From Reichenbachiella versicolor (lineage in GTDB: Bacteria; Bacteroidota; Bacteroidia; Cytophagales; Cyclobacteriaceae), in NCBI RefSeq assembly GCF_003171675.1, contig NZ_QFZQ01000012.1, positions 1 to 64,000 of the forward strand: a DNA stretch of 64,000 nt, read 5' to 3'. The translations under genes and the position numbers were made by a program. Within the stretch, counting starts at the first letter, position 1. Each line of letters starts with the position of its first letter. Positions 46,050 to 55,500 of this stretch are shown here, one piece after another. The notes beneath the pieces were generated by a model. The model was not told where the DNA came from. It was given only the letters and a program-made list of their open reading frames with translations, and made no database searches.

Positions 46050-47768
46050 TTAGAATTGAATGTTGACATTTTCAAGTTCCCAGTTGGCTCTGACGTCAAA
46101 TACTTCTGGATAGAAATAGATAGATTCTGGTTCGATATCTTCGATGATATTACCGGAAGACCATTCGCCGTCTGCGTTGTCGTCTATTAGAATCCTAAAT
46201 GTGTATTTACCTGGTTCGATATCTTTGAACTTATAGGTGGTTTTAGAATCCGTAGATTGAATAATTTTATATGAAGGGTCTACGAGCTGTAATGTGAAGT
46301 TTGATGAAGTAGATGTGATTGTTCCAGAGATGATTCCTGAAGCTGTTGAATTTTTAAATAGGTAGCCTCGAGTAATAGCTTTTGTCGTATCGTTTTCAAC
46401 GGATACAAATGCTGCAGCAGGTATGTTGAAATTAATGAGAGAAGTATCTACGTTCATCAGGTAGCTTTTTTCTGTAAAGAAAATAGAATCAGTATTGGTG
46501 GTATCTTGGTAGTTAAGAAGAAGACTATCTATTAAATCTGGAAAAACATTTTTATTCACTGGGGTTTTCACATGAAACTTCGTGAAATCTTGATTCCAAG
46601 AAAATACTTCTTCTGTTAGATATTCTATGAGTAATGTGTCGTAGTTTAAGCTGATAGAATCGGTGCTATATGACGTGATAGGTTTTGTGAAATCGATTGT
46701 AATTTTTAGTGAGTCTTCTAAACGATATGAAGCTGCTGGTACCATTGTATATTCGAATGTTGCTGGCTTTCTTTTGGATTCTTTGAATTTAACATAGAGT
46801 GTATCTTGTCTATTGTTCTCCAATGAATCGAATACTTGTATGATAAGACCTAAACTATCTCGTTCGTATTTGAATTTATTGGGTTTATAGAACCTAATTG
46901 TTTGATTTTCAGATATTAAGTTGGTTTTAGGTAGTGGTAATGGTTTGTTTTCGAGAGGTTTTATTAGGTATTTTGATAGGAACTTGTTGTATAGTACATC
47001 AAAGTATCTTCCTGTGCTTTTACCTCTTGATAGTTTGAGCTCTCTAGAGTCTATAATCTGTACTGGAATTTTAATTTCATCAACGCTTTGGTTTAGATCT
47101 ATGTATCCAGATTTGAATCCATGAAGTTCATCTGAGGGTTCGATTTTCATGTTGTTATTAGCATCCATGAATGCGTAAAGTTTGTACTTGCCGTTTTTGA
47201 TATTTTCGATCGTAAACAGACCTTCTTCATCCGTTTTTGTAAAGTATCTTGGTTTACCTGTGAATGCATCAATAGTGTCTTCTTCTGAGTATAGAGACAC
47301 TAGTGCTTCTTTAATTGGTGCATTGGTGTATAGATCGTGAACGTAACCTTTGAGGTATATAGAATCTAGAATCGGTCCTGTAGAGAAGGCAAGTTTTAAA
47401 TTGACTGGAGGATTTTTTTCTGTGATGTCACCTATACCTTCCGCAAAATTCAAGGTGTATGTGGTGGCAGAATCAAAGGGTTCTTCAAATTGGAGTATTA
47501 CCGTGTTTTTCTTGACTTTGAATTTGTAAGGGTTTTCGATGTATGGGGTAATGATCAGATTCTGTTTGATTCGGTCGGCAGAGACCCTTTCATCGAAGGT
47601 TAAAGTAAAATCTTGTCCAGTGTAGTTTACGGTTTTGTGAAGAGGTTTCGAATGAATGAGAGTTGGTGGTATAGTGTCCTTAGGACCTCCAGTAGGACTA
47701 CTTTGATTGGCGCAGGACATTGCAAATGCGAAAACTAATAGTAGTACTGCTGGAAGTAAATGTTTCAT
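46050..47768 (-). CDS. Ig-like domain lipoprotein
   Basis: The 572-aa protein has a lipoprotein signal ending in AFAMSC (Cys19). The mature part begins SPTGGPKDTIPPTLI and continues with an SbsA-type Ig-like domain (about residues 35-130: FTLTFDERVSADRI, then TTYTLNFAEGIGD). A carboxypeptidase-regulatory/SdrB-like domain follows (ISGTVT-like YLKGYVHDLYTNAPIKEALVSL, GLFTIENIKNGKYKLYAF), then further beta-rich segments. A second such segment closes the protein (YKFKDIEPGKYTFRILIDD). It is probably anchored in the outer membrane. It overlaps the methyltransferase gene by 4 bp (ATGA). The role is unknown; homologues sit in the same place near mnmG in related genomes, as I recall. Confidence 0.8.
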   Translation of the reverse strand: MKHLLPAVLLLVFAFAMSCANQSSPTGGPKDTIPPTLIHSKPLHKTVNYTGQDFTLTFDERVSADRIKQNLIITPYIENPYKFKVKKNTVILQFEEPFDSATTYTLNFAEGIGDITEKNPPVNLKLAFSTGPILDSIYLKGYVHDLYTNAPIKEALVSLYSEEDTIDAFTGKPRYFTKTDEEGLFTIENIKNGKYKLYAFMDANNNMKIEPSDELHGFKSGYIDLNQSVDEIKIPVQIIDSRELKLSRGKSTGRYFDVLYNKFLSKYLIKPLENKPLPLPKTNLISENQTIRFYKPNKFKYERDSLGLIIQVFDSLENNRQDTLYVKFKESKRKPATFEYTMVPAASYRLEDSLKITIDFTKPITSYSTDSISLNYDTLLIEYLTEEVFSWNQDFTKFHVKTPVNKNVFPDLIDSLLLNYQDTTNTDSIFFTEKSYLMNVDTSLINFNIPAAAFVSVENDTTKAITRGYLFKNSTASGIISGTITSTSSNFTLQLVDPSYKIIQSTDSKTTYKFKDIEPGKYTFRILIDDNADGEWSSGNIIEDIEPESIYFYPEVFDVRANWELENVNIQF

Positions 47769-48643
47769 GATCGTTTGAATACGTAAATGAGACTGGAGTA
47801 ATTGTTATTTTGTTTGGCGAATTTATTAGAAATTAATCCTCGAATAAATGCCTTGAGGTAATTTGATTTTCCAGTTGCTATTTTTTCACTTAGAAGACTA
47901 ACGTAGTAGGCATCTAGTTTCATAGGTATGGTCTTTTTAAGTTTGAATTTATGGGCTTTTAAAAGTTCCGTTATTGTATCTGGTGTGAAGTGATATAGAT
48001 GGCGTGGGACATCGTATGCAGCCCAGTTTTCTTTGTAGTATTCACGGTCATGAGAATTATGATTGGGTACAGCTATTAGAAGAGTTCCTTTTCGTTTAAG
48101 TACTTCTGTTAGTTTTTTTAGAGTGGAATTGAGATCATGGACATGTTCAAGTACATGCCAGAGAGTGACGATATCAAATTTTTTCGTATTGAGATCTTCA
48201 TGACTTTTAAGGATAGTAAGATCTGTTTCTTCAATAATTTTCTGTCTAGTTTCGTCATCGGGTTCGATGCCTGTTGTTTTCCACCCTTGTTTATTAAGGT
48301 GTTCAAGTAGTGTTCCTGCACCACATCCATAATCGAGTATCTTTCGGCCTTCGCTTAGTGATGCGAGTAGTTTAGTTTTCCGTCTAAGGGTAAACCAGCG
48401 GGCTACTTTATATATTCTATTAGTTAAGTTGTTCCCTTTGTTTTTGTGTGATATGTATTCTTCGGATTGGTAGTATTTACCTATTGATTGTTTATTGGGT
48501 CTTGGACTTGTTAGTAAAAGATTACAGTTGATACATTGCATAATAGCAAAGCTCTCTTGACTAACGGTGTGGTCATCTGCAATACAGAAACTCTTAAATT
48601 GTTTGCTATTACAAGATGGACAGATTTCTATTTTTTCGTACAT
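47765..48643 (-). CDS. Class I SAM-dependent methyltransferase with N-terminal zinc ribbon
   Basis: The 292-aa protein opens with a four-cysteine zinc-binding motif (CPSCNSKQFKSFC, then MQCINCNLLLTSPRP). A class I methyltransferase fold follows: ILDYGCGAGTLLEHL binds SAM, and VTLWHVLEHVHDL and GTLLIAVPNHNS are later motifs. This type often modifies sugars or small molecules, but the substrate is not evident. It is 3 bp after mnmG and overlaps the lipoprotein gene by 4 bp, forming a three-gene minus-strand operon. Nothing is missing in the SAM-binding region. Confidence 0.85.
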   Translation of the reverse strand: MYEKIEICPSCNSKQFKSFCIADDHTVSQESFAIMQCINCNLLLTSPRPNKQSIGKYYQSEEYISHKNKGNNLTNRIYKVARWFTLRRKTKLLASLSEGRKILDYGCGAGTLLEHLNKQGWKTTGIEPDDETRQKIIEETDLTILKSHEDLNTKKFDIVTLWHVLEHVHDLNSTLKKLTEVLKRKGTLLIAVPNHNSHDREYYKENWAAYDVPRHLYHFTPDTITELLKAHKFKLKKTIPMKLDAYYVSLLSEKIATGKSNYLKAFIRGLISNKFAKQNNNYSSLIYVFKRS

Positions 48644-48646
48644 AAT

Positions 48647-50509
48647 TTATCTAGACATGTAGACCATCAATACTGAAATATCGGCTGGATTTACTCCACT
48701 GATTCTTGATGCTTGTCCGAGATTGGTTGGCATAATGTTACTTAGTTTTTCTTTAGCTTCTGCTGATAGTGCAGAGATTTGTCTATAATCAAATCCGTCT
48801 GGAATTAACTTATTATCCAAGTTAGACATTTGCTCCGCTAAGTTTTGTTCCTTCTCAATGTAAGTTTCGTATTTTGTTTGAATAGAAGCTTGTTGGAGAA
48901 CATCATCAGATATGGAGTTGGTATATGTTTTTAGTTCTTCACTCAGTTCTATTACATCTTCGATATTTAGTTCAGGTCTTCTTAGGAAATTAATCATTGG
49001 AGATTTTTCTCTAATCTTAGAAGATTGAATAGCTTCTAGTTTGGCATTTACTTCTTCAGGTTTAACCTTAATAGTTTGAAGCTTCTTTATGGTCTCCTCC
49101 GTTTGGTTGATTTTTTTATTAACGGTGGTGAGTCTTTCTTCACTCGCTAAGCCTAAATCATATCCTAGTTGTGTTAGTCTTATATCTGCATTGTCTTGCC
49201 TTAGTAGTATTCTGAATTCGGCTCTGGAGGTAAACATGCGGTAGGGCTCATTGGTCCCTTTATTGATAAGATCATCTATCAGTACACCTATGTAAGCTTC
49301 AGATCTACCAAGTATAAAAGGTGATTTATTATGTACTTTGTTGTGGGCATTAATGCCTGCCATGAGTCCTTGACTGGCTGCTTCTTCATATCCAGTTGTA
49401 CCATTGATTTGGCCAGCGAAATATAAGTTATCTATGAGTTTGGTTTCTAGAGTATGTTTTAGTTGAGTGGGTGGAAAGTAGTCATATTCTATTGCGTATC
49501 CAGGTCTAAACATTTTAACTTTTTCGAAGCCTGGGATCTTGGTTATGGCTTTGTATTGTACGTCTTCTGGTAGACTGGTTGAGAATCCATTAACATATAT
49601 TTCAACAGTATTCCATCCCTCTGGTTCGACGAAAATCTGGTGTCTTTCTCTTTCTGCAAATCGGTTGATTTTGTCTTCAATGGATGGACAATATCTTGGA
49701 CCTAGACCTTTGATTCTGCCAGTGAACATAGGGGATTGTTCGAATCCGGTTTTTAGAATATCGTGTACTTGAGCGTTAGTATAGGTGATGTGACATGGTG
49801 TTTGTTTGGTCAGAGGTTTGGTATTGGTAAATGAAAATTTACCTGGGTTCTCATCACCAGGCTGTTCTTCCATGATGTCCCAGTTGAGTGAACGACCATC
49901 TACTCTGGGAGGAGTACCAGTTTTCATTCTTCCTGATTCAAATCCTAGTTCGACTAGTTGTTCGGTTATACCGGTTGCAGCTTTTTCTCCTGTTCTACCA
50001 CCACCGAATTTTTTTTCACCGATATGGATTAGACCATTAAGGAAGGTGCCATTTGTAAGAACTACACTTTTAGCATTAATCTCAAGACCCATACCTGTTC
50101 GGACTCCTACTACTCTGTTGTCTTTGATAACCAATCCTGATACCATTTCTTGCCAGAAATCTACATTAGGTGTTTTCTCTAGTTGTAGTCGCCATTCTTC
50201 AGCGAATCGCATTCTGTCGTTTTGTGTTCTGGGACTCCACATGGCAGGTCCTTTTGATTGGTTAAGCATTCTGAACTGAATCATAGACTTATCAGAAATG
50301 ATTCCTGAGTAGCCACCTAATGCATCAATCTCTCGCACTATTTGTCCTTTTGCTACTCCACCCATGGCTGGGTTACATGACATCTGTGCGATGGTGTTCA
50401 TGTTCATAGTGACCAACATTACTTTTGATCCCATATTTGCAGCAGCTGCAGCAGCTTCACATCCTGCGTGTCCTGCGCCTACTACGATAACGTCGTAATC
50501 CTGAAACAT
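48647..50509 (-). CDS. mnmG: tRNA uridine-5-carboxymethylaminomethyl(34) synthesis enzyme MnmG
   Basis: MnmG (GidA) with MnmE modifies the wobble uridine of several tRNAs. The FAD-binding start DVIVVGAGHAGCEAAAAAANMG, the CNPAMGGVAKG segment, the GLGPRYCPSIEDKI motif and the C-terminal helical part are all present. The frame extends to an ATG at 50539, but the extra residues (MFHVEHNHKS) are encoded by a parS site. The ATG at 50509 gives 620 aa beginning MFQDYDVIVVGAG, the usual family start, and is preferred. It heads a three-gene operon. The -7 element TATCTTTG at 50606-50599 fits a promoter with a leader of about 80 nt that spans two parS sites. Confidence 0.93.
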   Translation of the reverse strand: MFQDYDVIVVGAGHAGCEAAAAAANMGSKVMLVTMNMNTIAQMSCNPAMGGVAKGQIVREIDALGGYSGIISDKSMIQFRMLNQSKGPAMWSPRTQNDRMRFAEEWRLQLEKTPNVDFWQEMVSGLVIKDNRVVGVRTGMGLEINAKSVVLTNGTFLNGLIHIGEKKFGGGRTGEKAATGITEQLVELGFESGRMKTGTPPRVDGRSLNWDIMEEQPGDENPGKFSFTNTKPLTKQTPCHITYTNAQVHDILKTGFEQSPMFTGRIKGLGPRYCPSIEDKINRFAERERHQIFVEPEGWNTVEIYVNGFSTSLPEDVQYKAITKIPGFEKVKMFRPGYAIEYDYFPPTQLKHTLETKLIDNLYFAGQINGTTGYEEAASQGLMAGINAHNKVHNKSPFILGRSEAYIGVLIDDLINKGTNEPYRMFTSRAEFRILLRQDNADIRLTQLGYDLGLASEERLTTVNKKINQTEETIKKLQTIKVKPEEVNAKLEAIQSSKIREKSPMINFLRRPELNIEDVIELSEELKTYTNSISDDVLQQASIQTKYETYIEKEQNLAEQMSNLDNKLIPDGFDYRQISALSAEAKEKLSNIMPTNLGQASRISGVNPADISVLMVYMSR

Positions 50510-50522
50510 ACTTTTATGATTA

Positions 50523-50538
50523 TGTTCCACGTGAAACA
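50523..50538. other. parS site 1 (ParB-binding)
   Basis: TGTTCCACGTGAAACA, a mixed form of the canonical parS. It lies just before the mnmG start, in the leader or the first codons of the longer frame. Confidence 0.85.
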
Positions 50539-50560
50539 TTTATACTCTAAAACCTATTAA

Positions 50561-50576
50561 TGTTTCACGTGGAACT
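50561..50576. other. parS site 2
   Basis: TGTTTCACGTGGAACT, 15 of 16 to the mixed parS form; only the last base differs. Confidence 0.8.
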
Positions 50577-50598
50577 ATAGTCTTCAATTTGAAAGCCG

Positions 50599-50606
50599 CA
50601 AAGATA
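50599..50606 (-). promoter_or_regulatory. -7 element of the mnmG promoter
   Basis: On the minus strand this reads TATCTTTG, a perfect TAnnTTTG. No clear -33 TTG was seen 19-21 bp upstream. A parS site sits just downstream, so ParB binding may affect transcription. Confidence 0.5.
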
Positions 50607-50668
50607 AGTAAGGTGTTTATTTTTTCTAGTTGTACCGTGATGGCTGATATTGATTGTCGTGTTTAATA

Positions 50669-50684
50669 TGTTCCACGTGGAACA
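50669..50684. other. parS site 3
   Basis: TGTTCCACGTGGAACA, a perfect 16-bp palindrome of the parS family. Confidence 0.9.
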
Positions 50685-50712
50685 GGATAGTTCTACTCTT
50701 TAGTCTATTTGG

Positions 50713-50728
50713 TGTTTCACGTGAAACA
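50713..50728. other. parS site 4
   Basis: TGTTTCACGTGAAACA, the canonical 16-bp parS palindrome, 44 bp from site 3. Confidence 0.92.
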
Positions 50729-51133
50729 GTATTTAATGTTTTTCGAGTTTATCTTATACTGTTTGTATCTAAAGTGTTCGGTACTCACTGAATGATAGGT
50801 AGAGTATGTAGATGTTTAACTGGTGATATGTTAAGTTGGAATTTCATTAACAGAAGGTGTTTAAGTGGCTTTTAAAAGATGTTCGTAATGAGTTTTTATG
50901 TAGGATGAGTTGGGTTTTACCTTTCTATTAGAATATGATTACTCATGCTATGTCGCGTATGAATTTTTAAGGGAATGAAAAAGTTTGGAATGTTGTGAAG
51001 GGTATTGTGGATTTTTTGTGAGTTAAATTATTTGCTAGGAGATTACCTGTTAGTTTTATTTCTAGGATTATACGTGAGTATTAAAACAGAATTCGGATTG
51101 TGCTCAGTGCTTTTAGGATTTAAATAGTTGATG

Positions 51134-51149
51134 TGTTTCACGTGGAACA
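51134..51149. other. parS site 5
   Basis: TGTTTCACGTGGAACA, a mixed parS form in the middle of the non-coding region. Confidence 0.9.
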
Positions 51150-51659
51150 CGTGTTGTTTTGTGTTGAGTTTGTTTTATCGATTCCAATTTAGAGTGAGCT
51201 TTTTTAAACTATGACTGTTTCTTGTCTACACTTTTGGTTCGTGAATAAGCCTATGGAGTTTGATAACATGATCATGAAGAGTTATTAGGTTGAAGACTTT
51301 ATAGTCCTCCAAGTTTGATCCAATAGTATTTGAGGTTTAGTCGGTATTGCTTTTTATCGGGTAAACCTATTTGCAATAGGTTGTCAGGTGTTGGATTGTT
51401 GGTAGATTTTAGGATTGGAACTTTTATAGTGTTTAGTGATTATATACAGGTTTAGTATCATTGATCTCAATGATGTTTCAAGTTCCTTTTTATTTAATGG
51501 ATTTGATAGCTGTCGTTCCAGGTGTTCTGGCAAGCGTATAGATTATGTACGGGTATAAGTATAGCTCCTATGATCTATATTTCATTGTCTAGAAGAGCTG
51601 GGATTGCTTATTTGATTAAGTTATTGTTAGATAATGGGAATCTCTAAAGGAAGGTATTA

Positions 51660-51675
51660 TGTTCCACGTGGAACA
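51660..51675. other. parS site 6
   Basis: TGTTCCACGTGGAACA, a perfect palindrome 36 bp from the end of ybeY. Confidence 0.9.
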
Positions 51676-51710
51676 TTAAAACTATGAGATAACCCCTAAA
51701 CAAGTTATTG

Positions 51711-52154
51711 TTACTGAGGATTGTTTACTAATGGATTTTTAGATAGATAGAAATTTTCTTTCTCAGTCATTTCTGACTGTTCGTTTTCTGTTTTGTCATT
51801 GTAACCTAAGAGGTGTAATAGACCATGTATTATTACTCTATTAAGTTCGGTGAGATATGTAATGTTAAGGGATGTAGCATTGTCTGTGATTCTCTCTAGG
51901 CTTATGAATAGATCTCCCTCTATTTTACCTGATTGTTCTGAGTTATCAAAGGTGATGATATCGGTGTAATAGTCGTGGTCTAAATATTCTACGTTGATTT
52001 TGTGTAGATATTCATCTGAACAAAATATATAGTTAAGATGGATCAGTGAGTATCCTTCGTTTTGTATTGTTGATTTGATCCAAGCACTAGTTTGTTCAAG
52101 GTTGAGATTGGGTTGGTTTATATCTTCAAAGAAGTATTCAATAAGGTTTGACAT
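51711..52154 (-). CDS. ybeY: rRNA maturation endoribonuclease YbeY
   Basis: This 147-aa protein carries the zinc motif HGLLHLLGYNDKTENEQ near its C-terminus, the hallmark of YbeY, which helps 16S rRNA maturation and ribosome quality control. In E. coli the third ligand is a histidine (GYDH); here Asp takes that place (GYND), which I recall as usual in Bacteroidota. The conserved NVEYLDHDYYTDIITF segment is also present. Its start overlaps the stop of the RsbW-like gene (TGATG), so the two are coupled. Confidence 0.92.
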   Translation of the reverse strand: MSNLIEYFFEDINQPNLNLEQTSAWIKSTIQNEGYSLIHLNYIFCSDEYLHKINVEYLDHDYYTDIITFDNSEQSGKIEGDLFISLERITDNATSLNITYLTELNRVIIHGLLHLLGYNDKTENEQSEMTEKENFYLSKNPLVNNPQ

Positions 52155-52555
52155 CAGGAGAGATAGAAACTTAGTTCAACTTTCTTTCCTTCGTCTTCGA
52201 ATTTTACTTCATCGCAAAGATTCTTCATTAAAAAGATTCCTCGGCCGCTTGGTTTCTCGAGGTTTTCTGGAGCTGTAGGGTCTGGGAGGTCATCGAATTG
52301 AAATCCTGTTCCTTCATCTTGGATAGTGAACTTTACTTCGTTTTCTTGAAGACTTAGCGATAGAGTTACGTTTTTGCTCTTATCAGATTTGTTTCCATGT
52401 ACAATGGCGTTGTTGACAGACTCTGTAACGGCTATCATTATGTTTCCATATATATCATCGTTGAAGTTGTATTTGTCACGAGCGTTGTCAATGAAACTTT
52501 CTACGATTCTGATATTTTCTGAAAGTGATGGTATTTGTATGTTGATGGCTTCCAT
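52154..52555 (-). CDS. RsbW/anti-sigma-factor-type ATP-binding protein
   Basis: A TTG six bases upstream would add two residues, but the ATG at 52555 (133 aa, starting MEAINIQIPSLSENIRIV) is preferred. The protein is a stand-alone HATPase_c_2 domain. The N box is AVTESVNNAIVHGNKSDKSK, the G1 box is DEGTGFQFDDLP, and the G2 box is SGRGIFLMKNL. Relatives act as anti-sigma-factor serine kinases or as partners of STAS proteins. The gene overlaps ybeY by one base. No anti-sigma partner is adjacent; the only STAS-like protein seen is at 43.1 kb. Confidence 0.85.
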   Translation of the reverse strand: MEAINIQIPSLSENIRIVESFIDNARDKYNFNDDIYGNIMIAVTESVNNAIVHGNKSDKSKNVTLSLSLQENEVKFTIQDEGTGFQFDDLPDPTAPENLEKPSGRGIFLMKNLCDEVKFEDEGKKVELSFYLS

Positions 52556-52574
52556 GTTCAATTACTTAGGATCA

Positions 52575-52582
52575 CAAATATA
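52575..52582 (-). promoter_or_regulatory. -7 element before the RsbW-like gene
   Basis: The minus strand reads TATATTTG, a perfect TAnnTTTG, about 20 nt before the ATG at 52555 and beside the stop of the DUF4175 gene. A -33 TTG was not found at the usual spacing, so this is a partial match. Confidence 0.4.
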
Positions 52583-55500
52583 TTATTGTTCATTTAACCT
52601 TTGGAAATATTTATTTACTTCTTCCTTATAGTACGGGTTTAGTTGTGTAGGTACTGCGTGAAGTAGTTCTAATTCCTTTTCTTTTTGCTTTAGGTATTCG
52701 GCTATTGAAGGTGGGACTTGTTTTGAGATCTCCTTTGCTTCTTCTCCTTTTCGTTGTTGGTCTAGTTCTTTTTCTCTCATTGCTTTTTCAGCCTTTAACA
52801 TCCTTGTTAGTATATCTTGCTGGCGTCTGATAGTTTGACGTGTGATACGCTTGTTGACGAGATCAGTTTCAGTTTGTTCCATTTTCTTTACAGCATCGTT
52901 TAGGCCGCTTTTTAAGCCATCCTTTCCGTCTTCGCCATTTTGAAGCTTCTCTCCCATTTGTTGTAATTGGTTTCTGAGAGCCTCTTGTTCTGCTGCTAGT
53001 TTGGCTAGTTCTTGTGAAAGTTGACGGCCTGACTTCCCACTTTTCTGTAAGTCCTGTATTTTTTGATTAAGTTCTTTTTGTAGCTGTGATAGACTGGGAG
53101 CATTTTTAGGTTTTCCTTTTTTACCCTTTTGTGGTTTACCCATTGCTTCAGCCATTTGGGCCATCATTTGTTTAAGCACATCATCAAGTAATAGAGCTAG
53201 ATTGTTTATTGATGTCATCGCATATTGTTGGCTTACTACAGCTTTAGATTGATGGCGTTCGCGAAGCATTTGTAGACTCTCATTGATGTGTTTATTCATA
53301 TCAGAGAGTTCTCTAGTCACAAAGCTTTGAATTTGGAAAACTCTTTTGGATAAAGCCAAAAGGCTGTCCTCTATAATCTTTGCGTCATCTTTGAGCTTTA
53401 ATTGTTGTTGTGATAGTGTAACAAAACGAGGATCACTTTGATTTACACCTCTGAAATCTTTCAGTATTTGTTCTTGATCGAATGATAGTTTTACGAGATT
53501 TTCTACAATAGCTCTCAGGTTTTCTAAATTTTCTGACATCTGTTGCATCTCCATACTTTGCTGCATGTCTTGCATTTTTTTAGACATTTGCTGCATCTGT
53601 TGGGCAGCGTTCTGTTGTGATTGAGAGGATTTCTTCTTTTTGTTGTCTTCAAGTTGCTCACTGCTTTCCTTTAAGCTTTCGTTGATACTTTGTTCTTCTT
53701 GATCAAAGTTTTCAAGTTCTTTGGGGTTTTCAAGCTCCTTATTAAGCTCATCAAGTTTGTCCATTTCTTGAGCTATTTCTTCAAACTCCTTATTTATACT
53801 GTCTTGCTTCTCTTTGAGTTCTTCTTTGCTTTTGTTTCCTTCTTGTGTGTCTTTAGCGTTCTGTTCTTGCTCTTGTGCAAGCTTCTCTAAGTCATCAATG
53901 ACTTCTTCCATTTTGAAGTCAAATTGCATTCGCTTGTACATCTCTATTGCTCGTTCTAATTCTTTCTCCATATTTTCTTCTTTTTGTTGAAGTTGTTCAA
54001 CAACGTTTTCAAGCTTATCAGGAGAAGTGTTTTCTTGTAGAAGTTTTTGTAATTCTTCGTATAGTTTTTTTGTTTCTTCATCTAATACTTGATCCATCAG
54101 CTTTTGGAGTTGAGCGGCTTTTTCCTGGAGCTTTTCATTAGGTTCATTGAATTGCTGTCTTTGTTGATTAGACTGTTTGTTTTGCTGATTAAGTTCTTTT
54201 AATTCTTCTTCTAGTTTCTTTTTAGACTCTATTAGATTATCGAGCTTCTTTTTATCCTGCCAATCGAGCTTATTCTTACTTTTTAATTCGTTCTGTATTT
54301 GTTTGAGCTCGTTATTTATCCTTTTAGACTCTTCTATTTTCCGTTCAAGATCGGACTTAGTTTTTTCCGCTTTTTGGTCAATTTTGTCGTTGATTTCTCC
54401 CTTACTAGGTATTTTAAATGAGTATTTGGCTGATCTACTTGATTTTGCTCCATTGACTCCGTCATTGTCCCATACTTTTAAATAGTACTCGAAGTTTCCA
54501 GCTTTTAAGTCCTTGATACTATCTAATTGCAACTGATAGAAGAAGTTTTGAGAGGTTAAAGAACGATCAATTCTGATAGGAATCACTTTCTGTCCATTTG
54601 AAGATTCATATATCAAATGGAGTTTTGAGAGCCCGTAATCGTCTTTAATCAATCCGTTCATAATAATGTATGAATGCATTATCGTGTCTTGTAAAATATT
54701 CGCACTAATACTTGGGTGTTGGTCCTTGATTACGTCTACCAAAAATGAAATAGAGTCCTTGTTCAGACTATATTGGTTTTGTAACTGAATGCTATAGTTC
54801 TCGGTTTCTAGAAACCTATAATTGAATGTAAAGTAGTCTTCAGCTGTTTTTTTCATTTCTGAAGTTGCTTTTCCTATCTGAATACTAGCGTTTTCAGTAG
54901 ACGACGTTTTGAGCTGCCATTGCACTTCAGTCCCTTCTGGTAAGGTTAGATTTCCGACATTAGATAGTAGTTCATTTTCTCTTTTTATATGTTGCGGGTA
55001 GATAAGGTTTGCTTGGAGATTTCGAATGTCTGGGCGGTTAATTAAAGTTAATTTATAGCTAGGGCTAATATAATCAGCAGCTATCAACTTAAATTCGGTG
55101 CTAGTCTGTACATTATGAAAAGTATGTTGATAATTATTACTGATGTTTCTAGAAACCTTGAACTTTCGACCATTCTCTTCTAAAAAAACTTCGTTAGGTA
55201 GAGTTTTTCCATTAACCTCAATGTTTAGCACGAAATCTTCATTTCGGTAAGCTTCTAGATTGGTATTATTGATTTGAATTTCAAATAATCTTTCAGGCTC
55301 AAATTCTTGATTGTATTTGATGATTCTTTCTGTGCTTTCAGTGAAGAATTGAGGTATCAATACAAGAATTCCAATAAATACTACGATCGGAACAGCTAAA
55401 TATTTGCCAAGTTTTTTGTTATCGTCTTTTTTTATGGATTTGGTAAACTTGAAAACTGAAATCTCATGTGATCTTTGTTCTATGGCTGCATTAACAAGAG

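Larger units (their letters stand above)
50577..51710. other. Non-coding centromere-like region upstream of mnmG
   Basis: This ~1.1-kb stretch between mnmG and ybeY has no supportable gene on either strand. It is strongly G- and T-rich on the plus strand (bases 51001-51060 hold 14 G and 3 C). It contains four parS sites, and two more lie at its left edge. It probably serves chromosome partitioning. Confidence 0.7.
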
